DNA from: Bacteroidota bacterium
Lineage (GTDB): Bacteria; Bacteroidota; Bacteroidia; Chitinophagales; Saprospiraceae
DNA: 42,118 nt
NCBI GenBank assembly: GCA_011321935.1
Contig: DROJ01000092.1
Location: 1-42,118, forward strand
Direction of reading: 5' to 3'
Position numbers and translations under genes: made by a program. Positions 18,067 through 28,006 of the stretch are shown here, piece after piece. Position 1 is the first letter of the stretch, and each line of letters opens with the position of its first letter. Below the pieces are notes generated by a model that was given only the letters and a program-made list of their open reading frames with translations, did not search any database and was not told the origin of the DNA.

Positions 18067-19011
18067 TCATTTCTTCACCGCTTTTTTAAAATACTCATAA
18101 GTTATTTTCAAGCCTTCGGCACGCGTCACTTTGGGCTCCCAACCGAGCACTTCTTTTGCCCGCGAAATATTCGGGCGGCGTTTTTTCGGATCATCAATCG
18201 GTAGCGGCCGGTGGACAATTTTTGCTTTTGGATTTTTGACCAAAGCCATGATTTCCTCCGCAAATTCGAGCATGTTCATTTCCGATGGGTTGCCGATATT
18301 GACAGGCTGGTCGTAATCGCTCATCAGCAGGCGGTAAATGCCTTCCACCAAATCGTCCACATAACAGAAGCTCCTCGTTTGTGTGCCGTCGCCAAAAATG
18401 GTCAGCCCCTCACCACGGATGGCTTGCGAGAAAAACGCGGGCAAAACCCGTCCGTCATCTACCCTCATGCGCGGGCCATAGGTATTGAAAATACGGACCA
18501 TTCGGGTCTCCACCCCGTGGTAGGTATTATAAGCCATCGTGATAGCTTCGAGGAAGCGCTTGGCCTCGTCATATACCCCGCGCGGACCGATGGGGTTCAC
18601 ATTGCCCCAATACTCCTCCACCTGTGGGTGAACGAGCGGATCGCCATAAACCTCCGAGGTGGAAGCTACGAGTATCCTCGCCCTTTTTGCTTTGGCCACG
18701 CCCAAAACATTGTGCGTACCGAGCGCACCTACTTTCAGCGTTTGGATGGGCATTTTCAGGTAGTCAATCGGACTTGCCGGGGAGGCAAAATGGAGGATGT
18801 AATGGATGTCGCCCGGCACATGGATGTACTTGGTGATGTCGTGGTGGTAAAATTCAAAATCCTCCCTCGGAAAGAGGTGTTCGATGTTGGCAATGTTGCC
18901 CGTCAGCAGGTTGTCCATGCCGATAACGTGGCAGCCTTCTTTCAAAAACCGGTCGCAGAGGTGCGAGCCGATAAACCCGGCAGCGCCTGTAATGAGTACT
19001 CTCTTTTTCAA
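18067..19011 (-). CDS. NAD-dependent epimerase/dehydratase, UDP-glucuronate decarboxylase-like
   Basis: [37 protein letters not shown]...[29 protein letters not shown]...TSEVYGDP...[23 protein letters not shown]. Confidence 0.9.
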   Translation of the reverse strand: MKKRVLITGAAGFIGSHLCDRFLKEGCHVIGMDNLLTGNIANIEHLFPREDFEFYHHDITKYIHVPGDIHYILHFASPASPIDYLKMPIQTLKVGALGTHNVLGVAKAKRARILVASTSEVYGDPLVHPQVEEYWGNVNPIGPRGVYDEAKRFLEAITMAYNTYHGVETRMVRIFNTYGPRMRVDDGRVLPAFFSQAIRGEGLTIFGDGTQTRSFCYVDDLVEGIYRLLMSDYDQPVNIGNPSEMNMLEFAEEIMALVKNPKAKIVHRPLPIDDPKKRRPNISRAKEVLGWEPKVTRAEGLKITYEYFKKAVKK

Positions 19012-19301
19012 AATGGAAATGTTTTTTCGGGATGCCCGGAAGATGATTTGCTCTATCGTTCCGAGGCCCTGTTTATTAAGTGTTTGTTTTTACGAAGGGG
19101 AATTTAGATTGTTCTGAGTAGGGAGTTGTGGAGTGAGTAGGCGAGACAGTTGCGGGCGCAAAGATAGTGTTTATGTGAAATGAAAAAAGAAAATGGGCCA
19201 TCATTTTTCGAAGAAAACCATTCATCATTTATCATCATCCGCCAAATTTTGTGAAAGAAAAAACATTCCCCATATTCGCACCGCACCAATTACCTTTTAC
19301 T

Positions 19302-20438
19302 ATGGAAAACCTGCACGAAACCTCTTCGCGTTCCGAACCTTTGCCCCCAAGTTCTCCTCACGACAAGCTGTTCAAAGCGGTGTTCAAGCGCACCGACTAT
19401 GCGAGGGCATTCTTGGCAGCCTGCCTGCCTGAACGCCTGCTCGCCCGGCTCGACCTTTCCACCCTGCGGCCCAGCGACACCGGCCGAGTGGACTCCAACT
19501 TCGAGGAAAATTTCTCCGACATCCAACTGACCTGCGACACCTACGACGGTGAGCAAGTGGAAATTGTCTTGATTTTGGAACACAAATCCTACATCCCAAG
19601 ACATGGCAGCTACCAGTACATGCACTACCAAGACGGCGTGTGGGGCATGCAGTTGCAAGAAAAAGATGCCGTGCCCACCCCGGTCGTCCCCGTCCTGATC
19701 TATCACGGCCCGGAAGGTTGGCAGCCCAAACCCTGGAAGGACTACCTCAAAGGTTGGCACGAAGTGTTCGCGCCCTACACCCCGCCCGGCGGCTGTGTTT
19801 TTGTGCCGCTGCATGGCATGTCCGACGAAAAAATAAAGCGCTTCCGCTATGGCTTTATGGTGGCCGCGCTCCTGCTTTTGAAACACCGCCTCGAAAGGGA
19901 CTACCTCTTGGAAAACCTGCCCAAAATATTTAACTTTGTCGAGTGCGACCCCGCAGAGAACGACATTGACAACCGGATAGAAAACCTGAAATATGCCCTC
20001 CGCTACCTGCAAGGCCTCACTGCCATCAAATGGAAGGAAGCAAAGGACAGTCTCAGATCTCTTAACTTAACTTTTCAAACTATGGATGTTCTGGATGAAG
20101 TAAAATACGAAGGAGTTCAAGAAGGTATCGAAATAGGTGTTGAAAAAGGTATCGGAATCGGTGTCGAAAAGGGCATCGAAATCGGTGCAAAAAAAGAAAA
20201 ATTCTTCTCTGTCAGAAGTATGCTCCGCAAAAATTTTGCGCAGGAACTCATCGCAGAGGTACAAAATGTCACCCTTGATTACATCGCCGACGTGGCCAAA
20301 CAAATGAAAAAAGAACCCGAAATAGCCCGCCTCCTCGAACAGGGCAAAACCGACCCCAAAAAAATCGCCGATGCCCTCAAGGTCTCCCCGTTTTTGGTGG
20401 AAGCAGTGAAAAGGGACATGAATGATTTGGCCGCTTAA
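19302..20438 (+). CDS. Rpn-family recombination-promoting nuclease / PD-(D/E)XK transposase_31-like protein
   Basis: SPHDKLFKAVFKRTDYARAFLAACLPERL...LILEHKSYIPRHGSYQYMHYQDGVW...VPVLIYHGPEGW; C-terminal GIEIGVEKGIGIGVEKG repeats typical of the family. Confidence 0.88.
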   Translation: MENLHETSSRSEPLPPSSPHDKLFKAVFKRTDYARAFLAACLPERLLARLDLSTLRPSDTGRVDSNFEENFSDIQLTCDTYDGEQVEIVLILEHKSYIPRHGSYQYMHYQDGVWGMQLQEKDAVPTPVVPVLIYHGPEGWQPKPWKDYLKGWHEVFAPYTPPGGCVFVPLHGMSDEKIKRFRYGFMVAALLLLKHRLERDYLLENLPKIFNFVECDPAENDIDNRIENLKYALRYLQGLTAIKWKEAKDSLRSLNLTFQTMDVLDEVKYEGVQEGIEIGVEKGIGIGVEKGIEIGAKKEKFFSVRSMLRKNFAQELIAEVQNVTLDYIADVAKQMKKEPEIARLLEQGKTDPKKIADALKVSPFLVEAVKRDMNDLAA

Positions 20439-20690
20439 TCCCTCTCTCCCCTCCCCTTCTTCATTTATTTCATAAAAAAAACGACAACGCTAAACCCCGT
20501 CTCCGTGCCCTTCCAAAAGAGGGGGAATTTATTCCCCCTCTTTTTGGCGGAAGCAGTGAAAAACGGCATGAATAATTTGGATGCTTAATCCTTCTCTCCC
20601 CTCCCCTTCTTCTTTTCTTTTATAAAAAACGACAACACTAAACCCCGTCTCCGTGCCCTTCCAAAAGAGGGGGAATTTATTCCCCCTCCG
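20391..20690. repeat. 150-bp tandem duplication covering the rpn 3' end and downstream palindrome half
   Basis: tttttggtggaagcagtgaaaagggacatgaatgatttggccgcttaatcc...attccccctc (20391-20540) repeated as tttttggcggaagcagtgaaaaacggcatgaataatttggatgcttaatcc... (20541-20690). Confidence 0.92.
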
Positions 20691-20745
20691 GCATCCCGAC
20701 AGCGGGGGAATAAATTCCCCCGCTCTCAGAAGGGCACGGAGACGG
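20646..20745. repeat. GTCTCCGTGCCCTTCC palindrome, copy with duplicated inner hairpin
   Basis: ccgtctccgtgccctt...gggggaatttattccccc...gggggaataaattccccc...aagggcacggagacgg. Confidence 0.9.
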
Positions 20746-20814
20746 ACGGCCACATTCTTCCGCTTCTTCTGGAAAGCTGCGCACATATTCCTCCCAACTG
20801 CCGCCCTGCCATTT

Positions 20815-20875
20815 GCCAGTAACACGGACGGAAGTCCGTGCCATTGTTGCACGGACTTCCGTCCGTGTTACTGGC
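20815..20875. repeat. 26-bp perfect inverted repeat whose arms are themselves palindromic
   Basis: gccagtaacacggacggaagtccgtg (20815-20840) / cacggacttccgtccgtgttactggc (20850-20875). Confidence 0.93.
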
Positions 20876-20882
20876 GCCCTAC

Positions 20883-20910
20883 AAAAAAAGAGCTGCCTTT
20901 CGGCAGCTCC
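20883..20910 (-). terminator. Intrinsic terminator of the SprB-repeat gene
   Basis: - strand GGAGCTGCCGAAAGGCAGCTCTTTTTTT. Confidence 0.8.
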
Positions 20911-20962
20911 CTATGTTATGCTAAAAAAACTATGTAATGAAAAAAGACTTAATTCGCTTTTT

Positions 20963-23900
20963 CTAATTGGACTTGAACACCTTCATCAACTGCGTTTTCA
21001 TCCTTCTGCGTTGCAATTTTATCACATACAAACCTTCGTAATAGCCGTTCAGGTCGATCTCGAATTTCTCCGTATTGGCAGGTATCTCGAATGTTTGCAA
21101 CACTTTGCCGAAAGGCGAAACGACCGAGCCAAAGGCCACTTCTTCGTTGGCTTTAAGCAACTCAACCGTAACCCTTCCCGTCGTTGGGTTGGGGAAAGTA
21201 TGAGCCAGCATGGTTCGTTCAGGTTGGAACATTACGCTTGCCGTTTGTGAATATCCCTCCTCTTCGGAGTCGTCCATCTGCTGATACTTTATGCGGTATA
21301 TATTTTCTCCAAAACGCGGTTGCTTGTCCATGTGTTGGTAGGTAGAGTTTTCTACACCTTCTACTCCTCGGAGTATGGCGAAGGTGCTGAAATCACTTCC
21401 ATCCTCTGATTTTTCAAGAAAGAAAATCGTATTTTTTGTGTCTCCATTAACCTCAAATTTCACCATCACCTCTTCGCCCTGCAACTCTGCATTGACATCG
21501 CTAATCAGAAGGGATGGCCTGCTTCCGCAGTTTTCGATTTCTACCGTGGTTGAGACAGAGAAGGAGCAGCCAAAACGGGTAACTGTCAACGAAACTGGAT
21601 AGAACCCTTCATTGGGCCATTGCGACAGCGCAACCCTTGTGGTGGCAGTGGAAGGCGAACCGCCGCTGAACTGCCAAAAATAATCCGCGCCTGCCCCGGC
21701 GATGGCTGCCTCAAAACGGCCTTGCTCGTTCATGCAAAGCAAGTTCGGTTCATCAATGATTTGCGAAAGCGGAAAGGCAATGATTTCTTTGGCCACCACA
21801 TTGCTCTCGCCGATGTAATCGCTGCAGCCTTCCCTCCTTGAACAACGGATATAATAAGTGGAGACACCTATCGGTCCGGGGTCATAAGTAGGGCTGTTCG
21901 AGTTGGGGATGATAGACCAGTTTGGATCGGTCGGGCCATTGTAGATCGGTACCGAACTTTTCAGCCACAGGTACTCGATGTTGCCGTAGCCGCCCGAAGG
22001 AAGGACAATATTTACGATCTCCGCAGGGTCGGCACCAACGCCGCAAAGCTGCTCATCGTAGCCAGTCACGCCGCCATCAGTTACGTTGTCGCATTCCCTG
22101 AAAATGCCCATGTCAATGGTCAGGTTGTCGAGGGTAAAGGGCAGCACGGTGATCGGGTCGGTAAAGCCGCTCACAAGGTCGGCATCGCTGTCAATATTGT
22201 CGTCGTTGCCGACATCTTTTGGTGAAATTTCATAGCCGCCGGGAGGGAAACTCGCGGGCATAAATTCAATCACATAATTGCCGGCAAAAATATCTTCAAA
22301 AAGGTAGTTGCCCAGAAGGTCGGTGACCTGCTGCGCAAGGATGGTATTGGCTGGCCAAGACCTCAACCGGACAATGACCCCCGGCACTCCCGCCTCGTTC
22401 GGGTCTTGCAGCCCGTCGTGGTTTTGGTCGTACCACACCTTGTCTCCCAAATCTATTTTTTCATCTAAAATAATCATCCCGCAGTCCCATCGGCTTTCGT
22501 ATTCTCCCTGTGAAATAGGGAAGCCCTGCGTCTGCCCGGTCGTCGGGTCAGGGTCGCTGTCGAGCAGGTCGTTGCCGACGTTTTGGTAGGTGACCACATG
22601 GTTGGGAGGAGTGTCGAATGTCAGCCGGTAAAAACCCGAAAGCAGGCCATCGAAAGCATAAAAACCATCCGCTTCGGAGACAGTGCTCAGGTCAACGGCA
22701 TCCCCGTTTCCGTCGGTGCCGGTGAGGTGGACAGTGATGCCGCCGACACCAACTTCCATCAAATCCTGGATGCCGTTTTGGTTCTCGTCGTTCCAGATAT
22801 AGTCCCCGATTTTTGAGGGTTCGATGAGGGTGATTTGAGCGGTAGCGGTACAACTGTTTGCGTCGGTAACAGTGACCGAATGAGTGCCGCCGCTGAGGCC
22901 GGAAACATTGGCCACGTTGGCGCCATTGCTCCAAAGGATGGAGTACGGAGGCACGCCTCCAGTTACGGCAACTTCTGCGCTGCCTTCTGTTCCTCCAAAT
23001 GTTTCTACTTCCGAAAGGATATTTGCGGTAGCGACCAAAAGGGGCGGCGAATTGACGGTCGCCGAATTGGTGACCGAGCATCCATCAGAATCGGTAACGG
23101 TCACGTCGTAAGTTCCAAAAAAGAGGTCGTTTATTTGCGGGGTCGTTTCGCCATTTGACCACTCATACGAGTAAGGCGGCGTGCCATCAACTCCCGAAGC
23201 TATTGCCACTCCATTGGCCACATCAAAACAGGTGGCATCAAAGGCATTGGTGGTGGAAGAAATGGTGGTGGTGGAAATGATCTGCGCTGCACTTGAAACC
23301 TGACAGCCGTGCGCATCGGTTATGGTCACCCCGTAGCTGCCGACTCCCAGCCCAAAAATGGCCTGGGTCGCCTGCCCCGTTTCCCATAAAATCTCATAGG
23401 GCTGCGTGCCGCCTTCGACCACGGCAACGGCAACTCCATCCGTATCGTCCACGCATACCACATTTATATTATTAAAACCCAAAGTCAGCCCAGCGGGCTG
23501 CGTCACGTTCACCACCAAGGTTTCGATGCAATTATTGGCATCGGTAACAGTGAGGCCATATGCGCCTGCAACCAAATTTGAAATGGCAGGGGAAGTCGAA
23601 TTGGAAGGGTCGTTCCATTGATAAGTATAAGGCGAAGTACCGCCTGCCACAGACACCGAAACAGCTCCGTCAGAAAAGCCAAAACAGGAGACATTGGTGA
23701 CCTGTTCGGTAATCTGCATCTGCGATGGGGCATCTATTGTGATGCTGCCCTGAGCGGTGCAGCCGTTGGCATCGGTAACGGTTACGGTGTATGTGCCGGC
23801 GCCCACATCGTCCAGCATTTGCACGGCAGGGTTGCCCGGTGCATCCCATTCGTAGAGATAGCCGCCGTTGCCAAATTCAGTGCCTCCCGTCACGTTCACA

Positions 23901-25678
23901 ATGGCCGTCCCGTCGCTTGAATCAAAGCAAGATGCTGGCGTGGAACTCAGCGAAAGGTCGAGTGCCGTCGGCTCCGAAATGCTCGTGCTTCCGGTAACTG
24001 AGCAGCCAATCGGATCGGTTACGGTCACATTATAAACGCCGGGCGCGAGTCCCGTTGCTGTCGGATTTGCCGAAGGCGGAACATTGTCCCAAATTACGCT
24101 AAAACCGCTGATGTCCTGACCGACCACGGCAACCGTTGCCGTTCCGTCATTTGCGCCAAAACAAAGCACATCGGTGGTCGAAATATTCAATACCGCAAGG
24201 TCGGGCGCACCCACTGATTGGCTTGCAGTTGCACTGCAATTATTGGCATCGGTAACAGTCACAGAATAAGTGCCTTGCGGCAAATTGGCAGCCGTCGCTG
24301 TGGTCTGCGCAGCGGGGTCATCCCATAAATAGGTGTAAGGTGCCACGCCCCCAGTCACCTGCGCGGTGGCCGTCCCGTCCGATGAATCGCCGCAAGTGGC
24401 ATCCACGCCGGAAGTGCTCAAATCCAAAGGCACGGCAGCATCAATTTGCGCTGTCCCGGTGCCGATGCAGCCCCGGTCGTCGGTGACCACCACCTCGTAA
24501 GTGGAAGGGGCAAGTGCCGTAGCTGTTTGGGTTGTTTGCGATAGGCCATCGTTCCATGAATATGAAAAAGGAGCGCTGCCGTCGGGCACGTCGGCAACCG
24601 TTGCAGTGCCGTCATTTGCGCCCACGCAAGTTTCTGCGGTAGCAGCAGTTTGCACATTCAGTGCCGGGCCATCGTTCAAGGTATAAGAAAGGCTGCCTGT
24701 GCAGCCATTGGCATCGGTAACGACTACTTCAAAAACGCCCGCGCCTTGATTTATTAAAATGGAATCCGTTTCGCCGGGCAGGCCGGTCCATTGGTAAGTA
24801 TAAGGAGCGGCGCCCCCTGATACGTTTATCACTGCCACCGACCCGTCGTTTGCCTCCAAACAGGTTTCGTCCATTCCGAACATGCCGGGTACAATGTCTC
24901 CGGTTACGGTCACTGTGACCATGTTGGAAACGCCGTCGTAATCGAGGCATCCATGCCTTCTGGAAAGGCGGATGTAATAGGTGGTCTCGGTGATTTCTTC
25001 GGGGTTGAACAAGGACATCGTTGCCCCGTCTATTTCCGTCCAATCGGCATTCATGGGCGTATAAGGAGTGCCGGTGGTACTGCTCACCCATTGGTATTCC
25101 ATGGCCAACGAACCGCCGGAAGGGAAGACCACATTGGTCAGTGCGGCGGGGTCGTAAGGCGGCTGGCAAAACACTTGGTCTTGGCCGATCTCGCCGCCGT
25201 CGGTCACGTTGTCGCAGCAGATGGCTTCTTTGACCACAATGTTGCTTTCGCCGATATAATCAGTGCAACCTGAGCGGCGCACACAGCGCCTGAACCAAGT
25301 CGTTTCGGTAATCGGCCCGGGGTCGTATTCTGCACTCGTCGAACCAATGATAGGGTCCCAAAACGAGGACGGCAGCGTCGGGTCGTCGGTAGTCGATATC
25401 CAGATAAATTCGAGCGTACCCGTACCCCCGATGGGCATTTCCACGCTAGTAATGATGGAGGGGTCCCAGTCGGGGTTGGGGCAGCCGAACTCGTCGGCCT
25501 CGATGATGCCGCCGTTGATGACGTTGTCGCATTGGGAGAAGGAAAGGTTGGCCAGCAGAAGAAAAGAAGCAGCCAAGAGAAGCCCTTTTGAGAAAAGTTG
25601 ATGGACAACAGGTCTCTGGGTTCTGTCATTTTTTTGAGATTGGTCAAACCGCACGAACTGCGTGAAAGAATCTCTCAT
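20963..25678 (-). CDS. Large T9SS-secreted protein with SprB repeats, SdrD-B-like domains and type A sorting domain
   Basis: About nine SprB-type repeats (TCFxxSDGTAxVxVTGGxxPYxYxWxx...GTYxVTVTDANGC), two SdrD-B modules (IGDYIWNDENQNGIQD; LGDKVWYDQNHDGLQD), C-terminal AHTFPNPTTGRVTVELL...GLYVIKLQRRRMKTQLMKVFKSN. Confidence 0.93.
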   Translation of the reverse strand: MRDSFTQFVRFDQSQKNDRTQRPVVHQLFSKGLLLAASFLLLANLSFSQCDNVINGGIIEADEFGCPNPDWDPSIITSVEMPIGGTGTLEFIWISTTDDPTLPSSFWDPIIGSTSAEYDPGPITETTWFRRCVRRSGCTDYIGESNIVVKEAICCDNVTDGGEIGQDQVFCQPPYDPAALTNVVFPSGGSLAMEYQWVSSTTGTPYTPMNADWTEIDGATMSLFNPEEITETTYYIRLSRRHGCLDYDGVSNMVTVTVTGDIVPGMFGMDETCLEANDGSVAVINVSGGAAPYTYQWTGLPGETDSILINQGAGVFEVVVTDANGCTGSLSYTLNDGPALNVQTAATAETCVGANDGTATVADVPDGSAPFSYSWNDGLSQTTQTATALAPSTYEVVVTDDRGCIGTGTAQIDAAVPLDLSTSGVDATCGDSSDGTATAQVTGGVAPYTYLWDDPAAQTTATAANLPQGTYSVTVTDANNCSATASQSVGAPDLAVLNISTTDVLCFGANDGTATVAVVGQDISGFSVIWDNVPPSANPTATGLAPGVYNVTVTDPIGCSVTGSTSISEPTALDLSLSSTPASCFDSSDGTAIVNVTGGTEFGNGGYLYEWDAPGNPAVQMLDDVGAGTYTVTVTDANGCTAQGSITIDAPSQMQITEQVTNVSCFGFSDGAVSVSVAGGTSPYTYQWNDPSNSTSPAISNLVAGAYGLTVTDANNCIETLVVNVTQPAGLTLGFNNINVVCVDDTDGVAVAVVEGGTQPYEILWETGQATQAIFGLGVGSYGVTITDAHGCQVSSAAQIISTTTISSTTNAFDATCFDVANGVAIASGVDGTPPYSYEWSNGETTPQINDLFFGTYDVTVTDSDGCSVTNSATVNSPPLLVATANILSEVETFGGTEGSAEVAVTGGVPPYSILWSNGANVANVSGLSGGTHSVTVTDANSCTATAQITLIEPSKIGDYIWNDENQNGIQDLMEVGVGGITVHLTGTDGNGDAVDLSTVSEADGFYAFDGLLSGFYRLTFDTPPNHVVTYQNVGNDLLDSDPDPTTGQTQGFPISQGEYESRWDCGMIILDEKIDLGDKVWYDQNHDGLQDPNEAGVPGVIVRLRSWPANTILAQQVTDLLGNYLFEDIFAGNYVIEFMPASFPPGGYEISPKDVGNDDNIDSDADLVSGFTDPITVLPFTLDNLTIDMGIFRECDNVTDGGVTGYDEQLCGVGADPAEIVNIVLPSGGYGNIEYLWLKSSVPIYNGPTDPNWSIIPNSNSPTYDPGPIGVSTYYIRCSRREGCSDYIGESNVVAKEIIAFPLSQIIDEPNLLCMNEQGRFEAAIAGAGADYFWQFSGGSPSTATTRVALSQWPNEGFYPVSLTVTRFGCSFSVSTTVEIENCGSRPSLLISDVNAELQGEEVMVKFEVNGDTKNTIFFLEKSEDGSDFSTFAILRGVEGVENSTYQHMDKQPRFGENIYRIKYQQMDDSEEEGYSQTASVMFQPERTMLAHTFPNPTTGRVTVELLKANEEVAFGSVVSPFGKVLQTFEIPANTEKFEIDLNGYYEGLYVIKLQRRRMKTQLMKVFKSN

Positions 25679-25928
25679 AGTTATCTTTTTCAAAACATAG
25701 AATTGTAACAAGAACACCTGCGAATGAACACATAGATGTTCCCGGGTTCATAACTGAATTAGCATTGGAAATAAAGGAGGGGAAGGAAAAGCAGCCGTCT
25801 GGCTACAGGTATATTTCAATTTTTGCAGTGAATGTTCGGAACGGTTTGTTCAAGAATTGATTGGAAAGAAAATTTAAAGAAATAGAGTATCTTTTTAATT
25901 AGCCGAGGTAAATGCACAAAATACTCAC

Positions 25929-26044
25929 TCGGCTCCGCTGTTTTTTGTCATCCGCTTTAGCGGAACTGCGGCGTCTGGTGTGCGCTGCTTCCCTCAAGAC
26001 GTCGCAGTTCCGCTAAAGCGGATGACAAAAAACAGCGAAGCCGA
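25929..26044. repeat. Inverted repeat, ~47-bp arms
   Basis: tcggctccgctgttttttgtcatccgctttagcggaactgcg.. versus ..cgcagttccgctaaagcggatgacaaaaaacagcgaagccga. Confidence 0.9.
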
Positions 26045-26206
26045 ATGCCTGTCCGGGAGGCAGGAATCTTTGTGTACTTACCCTGCCTTATTAAAATGAC
26101 ACGAAACAGAATTCTTTTTTTCAAAAAATAGGATGCCTGCACAGGTTTCAAAAACTATACCATTTAAAAAAAATCGTAATATGTTTGTGTTTTTGGAGTA
26201 TAAAAA

Positions 26207-26809
26207 TCAAGGCTTTTCAGAGCTTTCAATCAATTGCCGGTGAACCTTCCAAACTTGTTTGACCAATGATTCGCTGCCGTCATTTTTTATGATAAAATCA
26301 GCAAACCGGCGCTTTTCGTTTTCGGGCATTTGCTTGTCCATCCTCGCTTTTACGGCTTCTGCGGTCGAGCCGTCCCTTGCCACTACCCTTTCCAGCCTCA
26401 GCTCTTCGGGCGCCGTTACGAGTATCAATTTGTCCAAAAATTTGTGGCCGCCGCTTTCGATCAGCAGGGCTGCTTCCTTTAAGGTATAAGGTACGCCGGA
26501 AAAAGAGGCATGCCACTTTTCGCCATCGGCATGGACGGCAGGATGGACGATGGCATTCAGTGCGGCCAGTTTTTTTTTGTCCTTGAAAACAATGCCTGCG
26601 AGGTAAGCCCGGTTGAGCGAGCCATCTTTTTGATAGGCGTCTGCGCCAAAGAGGTCCATCACTTGTTCCACCACTTTTATATCATCGGTCATGATGGCCC
26701 TGGCGCGGCTGTCGGCATCATAAACGGGTATGCCCATCGCCTCGAATATTTTGCAGACGGTGGTTTTGCCGGCGCCGATCCCTCCGGTTATTCCTATTTT
26801 TTTTGGCAT
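26207..26809 (-). CDS. coaE: Dephospho-CoA kinase
   Basis: KKIGITGGIGAGKTTVCKIFEAMGIPVYDADSRARAIM...NAIVHPAVHADGEKW. Confidence 0.95.
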   Translation of the reverse strand: MPKKIGITGGIGAGKTTVCKIFEAMGIPVYDADSRARAIMTDDIKVVEQVMDLFGADAYQKDGSLNRAYLAGIVFKDKKKLAALNAIVHPAVHADGEKWHASFSGVPYTLKEAALLIESGGHKFLDKLILVTAPEELRLERVVARDGSTAEAVKARMDKQMPENEKRRFADFIIKNDGSESLVKQVWKVHRQLIESSEKP

Positions 26810-26814
26810 AAGAA

Positions 26815-26878
26815 GTAGCCGCCCGTTATTGGGCAGGCTTGGTTTTATTTGAGCCTACCCAACAAATTGAGTGGCTAC
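26815..26878. repeat. Inverted repeat / hairpin upstream of coaE
   Basis: gtagccgcccgttattgggcaggct versus agcctacccaacaaattgagtggctac. Confidence 0.75.
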
Positions 26879-26986
26879 GAACACGTTAAATAAAAATGTC
26901 ATGGCTTAGAATTTGCCAAACCCCTTTTGTCCCCACCGTAGTAATAAATATTCCTTTTCATTTTCCTCCCGCAATTTTAATCAACT

Positions 26987-27502
26987 ATGAATAATAATGA
27001 CAAGTTTGCCTATCCCACACCTGAGGATGGAGGCAAAGCGACGCGCCGGGTATCCGTCCCCTATTTTTGGAGGGGGGGCACTTATGGAGCAGAAAGGTTT
27101 TGGAACGAACCCATGAACTGGTACAACCGCTTTGTGCCGGGCTGGTTCGATGTGGTAGTTATTTCAGGTGAATATGCACACGACGGGTACTTCCCGATCA
27201 TCGAAGAATTTGCCAACGACATCGCTCAATTGATAATAGAACCGGGGGGCAAACTGACAGTCGGCATGCTGGGCAAACTCTGCGTGGACGGGCTTGGCAA
27301 AAAAGGTTTGGGGATTTTGAACGAAGGCGACCTCGTTATTGATGGCGAGCTGACTGTCCACCGGACATTGTTTGCAAGCGTAAGGAACAAGGGTCTGATT
27401 TTTAATAACGGCTCTTTTGCCATCGACAAAAACGAGGACAACGGGATCATCCACTCAAGTTCTGGAAGGTTCGAGAATTATGGCGAATTTCTATTCCTCT
27501 GA
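26987..27502 (+). CDS. Hypothetical protein, possible beta-solenoid
   Basis: WRGGTYGAERFWNEPMNWYNRFVPGWFDVVVISG; later short repeats (LNEGDLVIDGELTV, RNKGLIFNNGSFAI, ENYGEFLFL) suggest solenoid turns; no clear signal peptide. Confidence 0.6.
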   Translation: MNNNDKFAYPTPEDGGKATRRVSVPYFWRGGTYGAERFWNEPMNWYNRFVPGWFDVVVISGEYAHDGYFPIIEEFANDIAQLIIEPGGKLTVGMLGKLCVDGLGKKGLGILNEGDLVIDGELTVHRTLFASVRNKGLIFNNGSFAIDKNEDNGIIHSSSGRFENYGEFLFL

Positions 27503-27528
27503 CAATCAATAGATTCCACCTAAAAAAA

Positions 27529-27566
27529 AAGCTATTTCTCCAAATGGGGAAATAGCCTTGCTTTTC
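27529..27566 (+). terminator. Intrinsic terminator hairpin
   Basis: gctatttctcc-aaat-ggggaaatagcc-ttgctttt. Confidence 0.55.
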
Positions 27567-27749
27567 AAAAATCCGTTTATTACATTTGCGCCAAATTCCA
27601 AGAAATTTTGCCGGTTGGCGAACTTTTTGGGACCTGCCATCTTATCTATTTGGCAGCTAATTTTTGGGGGATCAACAAGGGCATTTTTAATAAAAAGCCC
27701 AATCCAAAATTTGATGCCTTTTTGTTAATTTTTTAAATATTTAGTTTTT

Positions 27750-27971
27750 ATGTATTGGACGCTTGATCTCATTAAGCACCTCGAAGATGCACCCTTCCCC
27801 GCCACCAAAAACGAACTGGTTGACTACGCCATTCGTACCGGCGCCCCGAATGCAGTGGTAGAAAACCTGCAGGACATTGAGGAAGAGGACATTATCTACG
27901 AGAGTATCGAAGAAGTATGGCCTGATTATCCCTCCAAAGGGGACTTCCTTTTCAATGAGGATGAATATTAG
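27750..27971 (+). CDS. DUF2795-like conserved small protein
   Basis: MYWTLDLIKHLEDAPFPATKNELVDYAIRTGAPNAVVENLQDIEEED...YESIEEVWPDYPSKGDFLFNEDEY. Confidence 0.9.
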   Translation: MYWTLDLIKHLEDAPFPATKNELVDYAIRTGAPNAVVENLQDIEEEDIIYESIEEVWPDYPSKGDFLFNEDEY

Positions 27972-28006
27972 GCCGGTGTGATATAACGGGTTTATTTATG
28001 AAAATA

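Noticed and set aside
20529-21250. Small ORFs across the palindrome cluster and the SprB-gene 3' end
   Set aside because: They lie in repeats or antisense to the T9SS sorting domain; no independent coding support.
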